From positions 1-33,617 of the forward strand of contig JACRAA010000317.1 in NCBI GenBank assembly GCA_016213595.1: 33,617 bases of DNA. The letters run 5' to 3'. A model generated the notes under the pieces. It had not been told where the DNA came from. It saw nothing but the letters and a program-made list of their open reading frames with translations, and did not search any database. This DNA is from Actinomycetota bacterium. GTDB taxonomy: Bacteria > Actinomycetota > Actinomycetes > Propionibacteriales > Propionibacteriaceae. Both the position numbers and the translations under genes were made by a program. Below are positions 9,070 to 16,368 of the stretch, in pieces (position 1 is the first letter of the stretch; each line of letters begins with the position of its first letter).

Positions 9070-10014
9070 ATGGCACAGCTCATCGACTACGCGTGGACCA
9101 AGCCGACCCCGGCGCAGATCATCGCTGCTGGCTACGAGGGCGTCCTGCGCTACCTGTCGCTCGACAGCTCGAAGAACCTGACCCCCGGCGAGCGGGATGC
9201 GCTGCTGGATGCAGGCCTGTCTATCGGCCTCGTGTGGGAGACGACCGCGACCCGCGCCGGTCAGGGCTACGTCGCCGGGCAGCATGACGTCCAGGCTGCC
9301 GAGGCACAGGCGGCCGCGCTCGGGTACCCGATGGGCTGCCCGATCTTCTACGCCGTCGACTACGACACGCCCGCCGCCTCAGTCCTCCCGTACTTCCAGG
9401 GGGTCGCCGGGCTCGCGCGCTGGCCGGTCGGCGTGTACGGCTCGGCGAACGTCGTCGAGGCCGTCCCGGTCCCGTGGAAGTGGCAGACGGTCGCCTGGTC
9501 TCACAGCCGCGTCTCGCAGCGAGCACACCTGTACCAGACGACCATTCCGACGCTCGCGGGATGCGACCTGAACAAGGTGCTGAGCCCCGTCCCGCTCTGG
9601 TCCCATGCCGCTGGCTCATCGGGCGGCATCGTCGCTGGCGGCGTCAGCATCCCCGGCGTCCCCGTGTTCCCGACCACCACCAGCACCACGACTGTCCCCA
9701 CCGTCAAGCCCGTCCAGGAGGATCCCATGTTCATCATCAGCTCGCCTGGCCGCGGCCAGTCCCTCATCGGCCCCGGCTACTACCGCTGGCTGCAGACCGC
9801 CGAGGAGGTCGACGCGGCGCGCGACGTCGCGACCGTCCTCGAAGGCAACGACCGGCAGTTTGACCTGTGGCGCTCCATCGCCCTCGACGGGGTAGGCGCT
9901 CACGACCTGTCCTCGAGCGACCCGGCCACGCTGGCGGCCGCCATCGCCGCCCTCATCCCGCCCACGATCGCCGCGCAGACGGTCGCACTCCTGAGCGCCA
10001 AGCTCGCGGCCTGA
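9070..10014 (+). CDS. Endolysin with DUF1906 (glycoside-hydrolase-like, Rv2525c-like) domain and separate C-terminal domain
   Basis: MAQLIDYAWTKPTPAQIIAAGYEGVLRYLSLDSSKNLTPGE...GCPIFYAVDYD...; Thr/Pro linker TTTSTTTVPTVKPVQED; followed by holin-like genes. Confidence 0.8.
   Translation: MAQLIDYAWTKPTPAQIIAAGYEGVLRYLSLDSSKNLTPGERDALLDAGLSIGLVWETTATRAGQGYVAGQHDVQAAEAQAAALGYPMGCPIFYAVDYDTPAASVLPYFQGVAGLARWPVGVYGSANVVEAVPVPWKWQTVAWSHSRVSQRAHLYQTTIPTLAGCDLNKVLSPVPLWSHAAGSSGGIVAGGVSIPGVPVFPTTTSTTTVPTVKPVQEDPMFIISSPGRGQSLIGPGYYRWLQTAEEVDAARDVATVLEGNDRQFDLWRSIALDGVGAHDLSSSDPATLAAAIAALIPPTIAAQTVALLSAKLAA
9716..9729 (+). promoter_or_regulatory. Internal Shine-Dalgarno and in-frame ATG within the endolysin gene
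   Basis: AGGAGG (9716-9721), 5-nt spacer atccc, ATG 9727; same frame as the ATG at 9070 (657 nt, 219 codons). Confidence 0.6.
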
Positions 10015-10029
10015 GAAGAGGAACGAACC

Positions 10030-10371
10030 ATGTGGACTCTCGTGTTCTGGCGCGCCGTCGCTGACCGCGCCCTCAAGACGGCCGCGCAGGCTGCCCTCCT
10101 CGTCGCGGGTTCCGACTCGCTCAGGGCCAACGCGCTCACGTTCGACTGGCTGAAGATGGGCGGGTTCGCGCTCGGCGGCATCGTCCTGTCCGTGCTCATG
10201 AGCATCGCCTCGGCGGCGTCCACGGACGGCTCTCCGTCGCTGACTGGGGCGGAGATCCTGACGCCGCCCGTCGTCCCGCAGCGCGCTCTGCCTGCCGAGC
10301 CTTCCGTCACGGCGAACGCCAACGGAACCGTGACGAGCGTGGCTGCTGACGGCACCACGACCCTGAGCTGA
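10030..10371 (+). CDS. Putative holin
   Basis: 113 aa with two hydrophobic stretches; ...AQAALLVAG...MGGFALGGIVLSVLMSIAS...; r1t-like pattern next to the endolysin. Confidence 0.65.
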   Translation: MWTLVFWRAVADRALKTAAQAALLVAGSDSLRANALTFDWLKMGGFALGGIVLSVLMSIASAASTDGSPSLTGAEILTPPVVPQRALPAEPSVTANANGTVTSVAADGTTTLS

Positions 10372-10385
10372 AAGGCGGTTGGGGG

Positions 10386-10763
10386 ATGACGACGCCCGCA
10401 GCAGAGCCCCGTGAGGCCGAAAGCATGGCAATCACCCTGACCCGCATGGAAGGCAAGCTCGACTCCGTCGTGGAGAAGGTCTCAGACCTGCGGACGGAGG
10501 TCACCCAGCACCGGGCGGACATCACGGCGCTCAAGTCGACGACGCAACAGATCCAGTCCGACATGCAGGGGGCCGAGGCCGCACGCGTCCTCGCGGCAGC
10601 TGCAGTCAAGGCGGCAGAGGAAGCGCGGATGGCGCTCGTCCAGGCCGAGACCGCCGCGTCGGTGCAGCGGTGGACGCCCGTGCAGCGGCTGTACGCCACC
10701 CTCGGCGCGTGCGCGGCTCTCGTCGCGATCGTCTACTACGTCGTCACCTTCACTCACCACTGA
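10386..10763 (+). CDS. Coiled-coil protein with a C-terminal TM helix (XhlA-like lysis accessory)
   Basis: 125 aa; MEGKLDSVVEKVSDLRTEVTQHRADITALKS...LYATLGACAALVAIVYYVVTFTHH. Confidence 0.6.
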   Translation: MTTPAAEPREAESMAITLTRMEGKLDSVVEKVSDLRTEVTQHRADITALKSTTQQIQSDMQGAEAARVLAAAAVKAAEEARMALVQAETAASVQRWTPVQRLYATLGACAALVAIVYYVVTFTHH

Positions 10764-10788
10764 TCCGCACCACCGAAAGGACTCTGCC

Positions 10789-11043
10789 GTGAACCGCATC
10801 TGTGACATCTGCCGGGCGATCGACGACCAGCCCCGCCACATCACCTACCACCCGGCCGGCGCGATCCCTGTCGACCAGGAGGCCGTGAAGGCCGTCCTCG
10901 CCGCCCAGGGCCTCAGCGACGACGAGCGGGCCACCATCCTCACGGACGTGTTCGACACGGCCGACGAGCGCCACCACTTCCAGTGCGGCGCATCCAAGGG
11001 CTGCGCGGACTGCGTCGCCTCGACCACGACGCAGGAGGGCTGA
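10789..11043 (+). CDS. Cys-rich small protein (zinc-binding-like)
   Basis: 84 aa; CDIC...H...C...CADC. Confidence 0.55.
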   Translation: MNRICDICRAIDDQPRHITYHPAGAIPVDQEAVKAVLAAQGLSDDERATILTDVFDTADERHHFQCGASKGCADCVASTTTQEG

Positions 11044-11046
11044 CCG

Positions 11047-11445
11047 ATGGGCGCACTCGACCAGACACACTCGAACAACGTCATCGACGGGAGCCTCGGG
11101 ACAGCCGCGTTCACCGCGACCACGACCCCGATCCATCTCCGGCAGATGACCGCGAACGGCTCCGCGACCGCGAACGGCACCGAGCTCGCGACCTCCGGCG
11201 GCTACACGGCCGGCACGGGCGCCCCGACGATCACGTTCGCCTCGGCGGCCAGCGGGTCCGGCGCGTCGAACGCGTCCGTCTCGATCACGAACATGCCGGC
11301 GGCGACGATCAACGGCGTCGAGATCTGGGACTCGAACGCGACCCCGAAGCGGAAGTGGTGGGGCGCGCTCACGGCAGCGAAGAGCACGAACGCGGGCGAC
11401 ACGCTCACCTACGCGTCCGGGTCGATCACCGCTGCGCTGCCCTGA
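11047..11445 (+). CDS. Putative tail fibre / virion surface protein
   Basis: 132 aa, Ser/Thr/Ala-rich; precedes the fibre genes. Confidence 0.5.
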   Translation: MGALDQTHSNNVIDGSLGTAAFTATTTPIHLRQMTANGSATANGTELATSGGYTAGTGAPTITFASAASGSGASNASVSITNMPAATINGVEIWDSNATPKRKWWGALTAAKSTNAGDTLTYASGSITAALP

Positions 11446-11816
11446 TGCCCGCCCTGCAGACGTGCGACGAGGCCGCGCGCGGCCTGCCGTACAACACCCT
11501 CAGTCTGTACGAGGACTTGGGCGGTGTGGGCGGTGTGCAGATCACGGTCCGCTGGACGTGGGATCACGTGTCCGTCTGGCCCGACTGTGACGGCCCGCTC
11601 GTCAACGGGTCGGGCGCGGCCGGCAAGTGGGCGGTTCAGGCGGTCAACTCGGGCACCGTTCCGGCGTATCTGCACACGACGAAGAAGGACGGGACGCCGA
11701 TCACGTACACGCTCGTCGCCGGTCAGACCGCGAACATCACCGTCGCCCAGGCGGCGACGTCGGGGTTCGCGGTTGTGAGCGACTTCGGGAACCTCACCCT
11801 GACCGCAACCCCGTAG
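11445..11816 (+). CDS. Hypothetical virion-associated protein
   Basis: ATG overlaps the preceding TGA; 123 aa. Confidence 0.5.
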   Translation: MPALQTCDEAARGLPYNTLSLYEDLGGVGGVQITVRWTWDHVSVWPDCDGPLVNGSGAAGKWAVQAVNSGTVPAYLHTTKKDGTPITYTLVAGQTANITVAQAATSGFAVVSDFGNLTLTATP

Positions 11817-11826
11817 GAGGTTCCCC

Positions 11827-13212
11827 GTGGCTGTCTCCTACACCGCCTCCACGTTCAACACGGCTGGGACAGCGGGCGGCGGGGTCCTGTACTACAAGGA
11901 AGTCACGGTCACCGCCGCCGTTGGGGACATGATCGTCGCGTACGGCGTGAATGAGAGCGCCAGCAGCGGGACGAGCACGGTCACCACCTCCGGCGGTACG
12001 GGTGCGACGGGCGCGTGGACGACCATCTTCGAGTCCCACGTCGCGAGCTCGTGCGGGTTCATGTCGGCACGGGCAACCGTCACGACCGCAGGCACGGTCA
12101 CCGTTCGCGTGTCCGTCGCCGGCGGCTCGGCCGGCCGTATGGGCGTCGCGGTGTGGCTCATCCCTGCTGCCGAGTGGACCGGGACACCCGCCACGGCAAC
12201 AATGGGCCCGGCCGACGCCGACGGACAGGTGTCGCTCATCGTCGGCGCCTCGTCGAACGTCATGTACGCCGGCGCCGACTGGAACGCGCTGAACCCCGGC
12301 ACGACCACCACCCCCGCCGGCGGCACCGCCGACACGAGCTACTTCGACACGACGAACTACGCCGCGTTCGGTGCCCACTGGGGCACGCAGGCGGCCGGGA
12401 CACGCAACTACGGCCCCGCGTCGCTGACCAGCCGGTCGTACACGGGCATGGCGATCGCCGTCCCTGTCGCGTCCGGCGCGGCCACCGTGAACGGCGCTGC
12501 AGCACTGTCGCAGTCCTCGACTCTCACGTCCGACACGCTCGTCACCGACGTCGCCGCCGCAAGCCTCACCAGCGGCTCGACGTTGACCGCTGGCGCTGTC
12601 GTGACCCAGGCCGCGGCTGCTGCGCTCACCAGCTCCTCGACGCTGACCGTGGCAGGCATCGTCACCCAGCCGGCCGCGGCCGCACTGGCGCAGTCGTCGA
12701 CCCTGACCGCCGGCGCTGTCGACACGGTCCCCGTGGCCGCGGCGCTCTCGGCGTCCTCGACGTTGACGGTCGCCGCACTCGACACCGTCCCGGCCGCCGC
12801 GGCGCTGTCGCAGACGTCGATCCTGACGGCGAGCACCGGTGGCACTGCTGCCGGATCCGCAAGCCTGTCGCAGTCGTCGACGTTGACCGTCGCCGGCGTC
12901 GTCACACGGCTCGGCGTCGCGACCTTGTCGCAGAGCTCGACGCTCACCGTCGCGGCCGTGGCGACAGCATCCGGCACCACGGCGCTCGTGCAGCTGGCGA
13001 CGCTGACCGTGGCTGCTGTCGTGACGAGGTTTGGGACGGTCGTCCTCGTGCAGGCCTCGACGCTGGTCGCCGGGGCATCCTCGGGCGGCTCCCGGCCGCC
13101 GACGCCGAACCCGGGCCTGATCCTCACGACTCCCGTGCTGTGGACCGTGCTGGCGGCCCCGCAGCCTGGGCTGCTGCTCACCACCCCGACTCTCGGACTG
13201 GAGCTCTCATGA
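11827..13212 (+). CDS. Tail fibre protein with ten 20-aa repeats
   Basis: 461 aa; N-terminal beta-rich domain followed by gapless 20-aa repeats, core ALSQSSTLTVA. Confidence 0.75.
   Translation: MAVSYTASTFNTAGTAGGGVLYYKEVTVTAAVGDMIVAYGVNESASSGTSTVTTSGGTGATGAWTTIFESHVASSCGFMSARATVTTAGTVTVRVSVAGGSAGRMGVAVWLIPAAEWTGTPATATMGPADADGQVSLIVGASSNVMYAGADWNALNPGTTTTPAGGTADTSYFDTTNYAAFGAHWGTQAAGTRNYGPASLTSRSYTGMAIAVPVASGAATVNGAAALSQSSTLTSDTLVTDVAAASLTSGSTLTAGAVVTQAAAAALTSSSTLTVAGIVTQPAAAALAQSSTLTAGAVDTVPVAAALSASSTLTVAALDTVPAAAALSQTSILTASTGGTAAGSASLSQSSTLTVAGVVTRLGVATLSQSSTLTVAAVATASGTTALVQLATLTVAAVVTRFGTVVLVQASTLVAGASSGGSRPPTPNPGLILTTPVLWTVLAAPQPGLLLTTPTLGLELS
12490..13089 (+). repeat. 10 x 60-bp (20-codon) degenerate tandem repeat in the fibre gene
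   Basis: NGAAALSQSSTLTSDTLVTD / VAAASLTSGSTLTAGAVVTQ / AAAAALTSSSTLTVAGIVTQ / ... / FGTVVLVQASTLVAGASSGG, each exactly 20 aa. Confidence 0.9.
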
Positions 13213-13532
13213 CGACGACCTGGACTGTGGGCGACACGGCCCCCGCACTGGCGGGCATCGCCACGACGACGCCGTACAACTCGACGGTGGCGAGCCCGGT
13301 CGACCTGACCACGGCCGCATCGGGGACGGTCCTCGTCGGCCGCTCGGACGGGTCGACGTTCACCAGGGCCGCGACTCTCGGCGGGGCTGCAGGGACGTTC
13401 AGCGCCCCGTTGCAGGCGGGTGACCTGACTGTCGACGGCGACTACAAGATGAGCCTTCGCGTCGTTTGGGCGGACACCTCGATCGAGACGTTCGGCCGGC
13501 TCTGGTTCCACGTCGACCCGAAGATCGCCTGA
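13209..13532 (+). CDS. Hypothetical beta-rich protein (baseplate/fibre-associated)
   Basis: ATGA overlap with the fibre gene; 107 aa; VGDTAPALAGIATTTPYNSTVASPVDLTTA... Confidence 0.6.
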   Translation: MTTTWTVGDTAPALAGIATTTPYNSTVASPVDLTTAASGTVLVGRSDGSTFTRAATLGGAAGTFSAPLQAGDLTVDGDYKMSLRVVWADTSIETFGRLWFHVDPKIA

Positions 13533-13840
13533 TGCCGTTCGCCGGCGTCATCTCCCGCGACCAGGGCTGCCCGTGGGGCACGACGGGACTGTCGACGGCG
13601 ACGTGGGCGGATGTCCCGGTCGTCCCTGTGACGGTCGCGACGTTGACGGCGACGCAGCCGGGCGTCCTGATCGCTGCCCTGATCGAGGCCGGCGTCCCGG
13701 TCGGTGGCGACGAGTACCCGCACGTCGTCATCTGGCAGGGCCGCGCCTACCTCGAGGACGGGCATCACCGGGTCATGCGGGCCCTCATCGCGGGCCAACG
13801 CTCGATCGACGCCCGAGTGTTCGACATGGATCCACCCTGA
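13532..13840 (+). CDS. Small ParB/sulfiredoxin-like protein
   Basis: TGATG overlap; 102 aa containing YLEDGHHRVMRALIAGQ, resembling the ParB-N G-H-R box. Confidence 0.5.
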   Translation: MPFAGVISRDQGCPWGTTGLSTATWADVPVVPVTVATLTATQPGVLIAALIEAGVPVGGDEYPHVVIWQGRAYLEDGHHRVMRALIAGQRSIDARVFDMDPP

Positions 13841-13867
13841 TCGACCCTCGAACCACGACAGAACGAA

Positions 13868-13900
13868 GCCCCCCGTCCTCATCTGAGGCGGGGGGCCTTT
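13868..13900 (+). terminator. Intrinsic terminator ending the late operon
   Basis: GCCCCCCGtCCTCA-tc-TGAGGCGGGGGGC followed by CTTTCG; one bulged base. Confidence 0.8.
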
Positions 13901-13914
13901 CGTGCGTTCAGGGC

Positions 13915-14118
13915 TCAGTCGAGGTGGATCGGCCGATAGGGCGTCGGCCCAATGTCCTCCGGTTCGCAGCCGTGCTCTAGCAGGTGCAGGCCGCCAACCG
14001 TGTCCCGGTCGTACTGCATGACGATCATCCCCGGCATCGGGTGGCTGATCTTGACTGGGATCTCGACCAGCTCGCCGCATACGCAGGGGATACCAGCGAC
14101 AGTGTCGAGGGGCTCCAT
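13915..14118 (-). CDS. Hypothetical protein
   Basis: ATG at 14118 overlaps the stop of the upstream lipoprotein gene; MEPLDTVAGIPCVCGELVEIPVK..., 67 aa. Confidence 0.6.
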   Translation of the reverse strand: MEPLDTVAGIPCVCGELVEIPVKISHPMPGMIVMQYDRDTVGGLHLLEHGCEPEDIGPTPYRPIHLD

Positions 14119-14663
14119 CAGCGGGCCTTCCACGTGGCAAAGATCGGCGCGCCGCCACTCTCGGTCGTCGCGTAGCGGATCGTGTCGATCGTCACCCCGG
14201 ACGGCACCTCGAACAGCAGCCAGCCCTTCACGCACTGGCCGTTGTCGACGGCCTGCTGGACCGGGTAGCTCGGCGTCGGGTCGTTCCCGTACGACAGGCT
14301 CGCCGGGGTGAAGGTTGACCCGTCCGCGGCTGCGGCCGTCCATCGCCTGTTGGAGAACGACACGGGGCCGCCGGTGTTGTTGCAGGCCTGGGCCAGGGCG
14401 CCGAGGAGGGGCTGGTCGTGGTAGCCCTTCGGCTGGGCCTTCACCTCGCTGACGGTGAGCTTCACGGACTGCTGCTCCAACGACTGGCCGAGCGCGAGCA
14501 GGTTGGCCGCAGGGCTCGGAGTCGGAGTCGGGGTCGGAGTTGGGGTTGGGGTAGCGGAGGGCGGCGCGCTGGCGCTCGAGGCGGGCGGGGCGACGATGCT
14601 CGGCGTGGATGAGCACCCGGCGAGGGCGAGCAGGATCAGCGCGAGGAGTGGAGGGCGGGTCAT
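14118..14663 (-). CDS. Lipoprotein, DUF4352-like; candidate superinfection exclusion factor
   Basis: MTRPPLLALILLALAGCSS lipobox, TPTPTPTPTPTPSP linker, ...LEQQSVKLTVSEVKAQPKG... Confidence 0.7.
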   Translation of the reverse strand: MTRPPLLALILLALAGCSSTPSIVAPPASSASAPPSATPTPTPTPTPTPSPAANLLALGQSLEQQSVKLTVSEVKAQPKGYHDQPLLGALAQACNNTGGPVSFSNRRWTAAAADGSTFTPASLSYGNDPTPSYPVQQAVDNGQCVKGWLLFEVPSGVTIDTIRYATTESGGAPIFATWKAR

Positions 14664-14713
14664 GGGCTCAGTATGGAGCCTCCTCGCCAAATCGTTTCCG
14701 ACTCAAGCTGAAA

Positions 14714-14754
14714 CCGACGCCCCCCCGCCTAGCCCCTTGAGGCGGCGGGCGTCC
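14714..14754 (-). terminator. Intrinsic terminator of the abi gene
   Basis: Minus strand: GACGcccgCCGCCT...AGGCGGgggggGCGTC stem followed by GGTTTCAGCTT, just after the stop at 14755. Confidence 0.55.
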
Positions 14755-15765
14755 TCACGTCCGGGGCGGGAAGCTGAAGCCGACGCCCCGGGGAGCATCG
14801 GACCAGACCGGCAAGACGCTCCACCCAGTGGGGAAGCCCATCTCGTCCTCAGCCGAGAGATACGGCACGATCGGGAACTTCTTGACGTGAGTCGCCAGGG
14901 AGCGAGGCCAGTTGGACGAAGGGTCGAGGTTGCGAACCAGGTAGGCCATCACGGCCAGAGCGCTGTACACCTTGGGCTGGACAACCCGCTCTGACAGATG
15001 GCCCAGGTCGGGTCCCACTTCCTGCACGTAGAACCTACGGAGGCTCGTCCCGAGCTGGCGGTTCCAGAGGCGACCATGGTGAGCAGCGATGTTCCTGACG
15101 TGGTGGATCGTCATCAGGAACGCGTGCAGACCCGCGCCGCTCGAGACCCCGAGCGCGCGCGCGATGGCGTTCTGATCCTCCCTCTTCATCAGCGAGAGAA
15201 GCCGCAGGATCGACCCAAACGAGAGGAACTCAACCGCAATCCAGACGGGAATTTCTGACTCTCCGTAGGTGAGCAGATGATGCTTGACGTACTCCTCGCT
15301 GGCGGCCTCCGACTGCTGCTTCCGATAGCTCACCTCCCATGCCTCAAACACCGTTTGAGTGGACGAGCACTTGCGACCGCAAGCCGTCGCGTCGAGGCAG
15401 CCGGGGGACAGATGTCCGAAGGGATTGCGAGCCCCCAGCACATAGGCCAAGCGGGTTCGTACCCCGACCTCGATGGTCTCGGCTGCTTGGAACGCCAACG
15501 ATCGCAACCTCTGATCGAACACCCACATCTTCTCGACGCAGTCCCAGGTCACGCCCTGTCGGAGCTCCTCCCGGCGATAGTGCGCTGTTGTCTGCTGGTC
15601 TTCGGGGAGCATCTCGCGGAACGGGTAGACGTAAGCAGACCACCGGTAGTACCCGACCGACCGGAGGATCCGCAGCGCCTCTCCACGGTCAGAGACAGCG
15701 AGCCCACGACTCTCCAGCTTCGCCAGCTGATCCTCAAAGGTGAGGTAGGGCTTCGCGTACTTCAC
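14755..15765 (-). CDS. Abi_2 (AbiD/AbiF-like) abortive-infection HEPN protein
   Basis: HVRNIAAHHGRLWNR contains the Rx4H HEPN motif typical of Abi_2; KPYLTFEDQLAKLESRGL...ILRSVGYYRWSAYVYPFR is the family N-terminus; GTG at 15765 with GGAG RBS. Confidence 0.85.
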   Translation of the reverse strand: MKYAKPYLTFEDQLAKLESRGLAVSDRGEALRILRSVGYYRWSAYVYPFREMLPEDQQTTAHYRREELRQGVTWDCVEKMWVFDQRLRSLAFQAAETIEVGVRTRLAYVLGARNPFGHLSPGCLDATACGRKCSSTQTVFEAWEVSYRKQQSEAASEEYVKHHLLTYGESEIPVWIAVEFLSFGSILRLLSLMKREDQNAIARALGVSSGAGLHAFLMTIHHVRNIAAHHGRLWNRQLGTSLRRFYVQEVGPDLGHLSERVVQPKVYSALAVMAYLVRNLDPSSNWPRSLATHVKKFPIVPYLSAEDEMGFPTGWSVLPVWSDAPRGVGFSFPPRT

Positions 15766-15790
15766 GGGGTGCGTCTCCGGTCCTGGAGCA

Positions 15791-15830
15791 AGAAAACCGG
15801 CCCTTGCCACCGAAGTGGTAGTGGGGCCGG
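15791..15830 (-). terminator. Intrinsic-terminator-like hairpin in the leader of abi
   Basis: Minus strand: CCGGCCC-cacta-CCAC(TTCG)GTGG-caa-GGGCCGG-TTTTCTT. Confidence 0.7.
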
Positions 15831-15960
15831 CGTTATGAGTACAACCTAGCTCACGATCTTGAGGGCTAGTGAATCGGGCCACCAATCTTGGCTAGATCTC
15901 AGACCTGAGTGCAGGCAGGTCTTGGGTGCCAAGACACACATGTCTTGCTCCCCTTCCTTC
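15791..15960 (-). ncRNA. Candidate structured non-coding RNA upstream of abi
   Basis: Minus-strand chain of hairpins: CAAGACA-TGTG-TGTCTTG (15930-15947), AGACCTG-N8-CAGGTCT (15901-15922), CTAG-CC-CTCA-N6-TGAG-CTAG (15846-15869), then the terminator hairpin. Confidence 0.45.
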
Positions 15961-16368
15961 CGATGATGCATGCTCGGACCGGAGGGAACGGAGGGTACTA
16001 GCCCTACCCTCCGCTCCCGCGGGGGATGCTGGCCCGGTGGCCAGCCGGCAGCCCGTCGACATGTGCGCGAAACTCCACCCCCAGTGAAGGCACCTGGGGA
16101 GCCAGGGGTCTAGCCTCCGACTGGAGAGCTCATCCGAGACCCCAAGCGCGGACTGAGCCCCCGAGCGCCCCTCTCGCCCCCCCTAGCCCGCGAGTGGGCG
16201 TTCGGCTTTGCTCCGGGTCCTCATGACCTGCTGCGGTCGTAGAACCACCCCACTCGCTCTCGCTCCCGGAGCCCTGGCTAGGATTCCGCTCGGCGGGGCC
16301 GCAGGCTGGCCTCACGGGGGTGTTTGCCCATCCGCGGCCCTGCTGCCCCCCTCGGGCTCAGTATCACC
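15840..16368. other. Non-coding integrase-proximal region, putative attP
   Basis: Long gap downstream of int with six GGCTAG/CTAGCC motifs and several inverted repeats (15989-16013, 16028-16045). Confidence 0.4.

Noticed and set aside
14524-14560. GGNGTC hexanucleotide repeat in the lipoprotein as a phase-variable switch
   Set aside because: The repeat is imperfect and 6 bp long, so length changes keep the frame; it encodes an ordinary Thr-Pro spacer
15766-15885. N-terminal extension of abi to the ATG at 15885
   Set aside because: The extension runs through the terminator hairpin and low-quality sequence; the GTG at 15765 has an RBS and begins the family-like KPYLTFEDQL region
16200-16320. 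tRNA-derived att core
   Set aside because: No T-arm-like GGTTCGAATCC sequence found near int; the core cannot be identified without the host junctions
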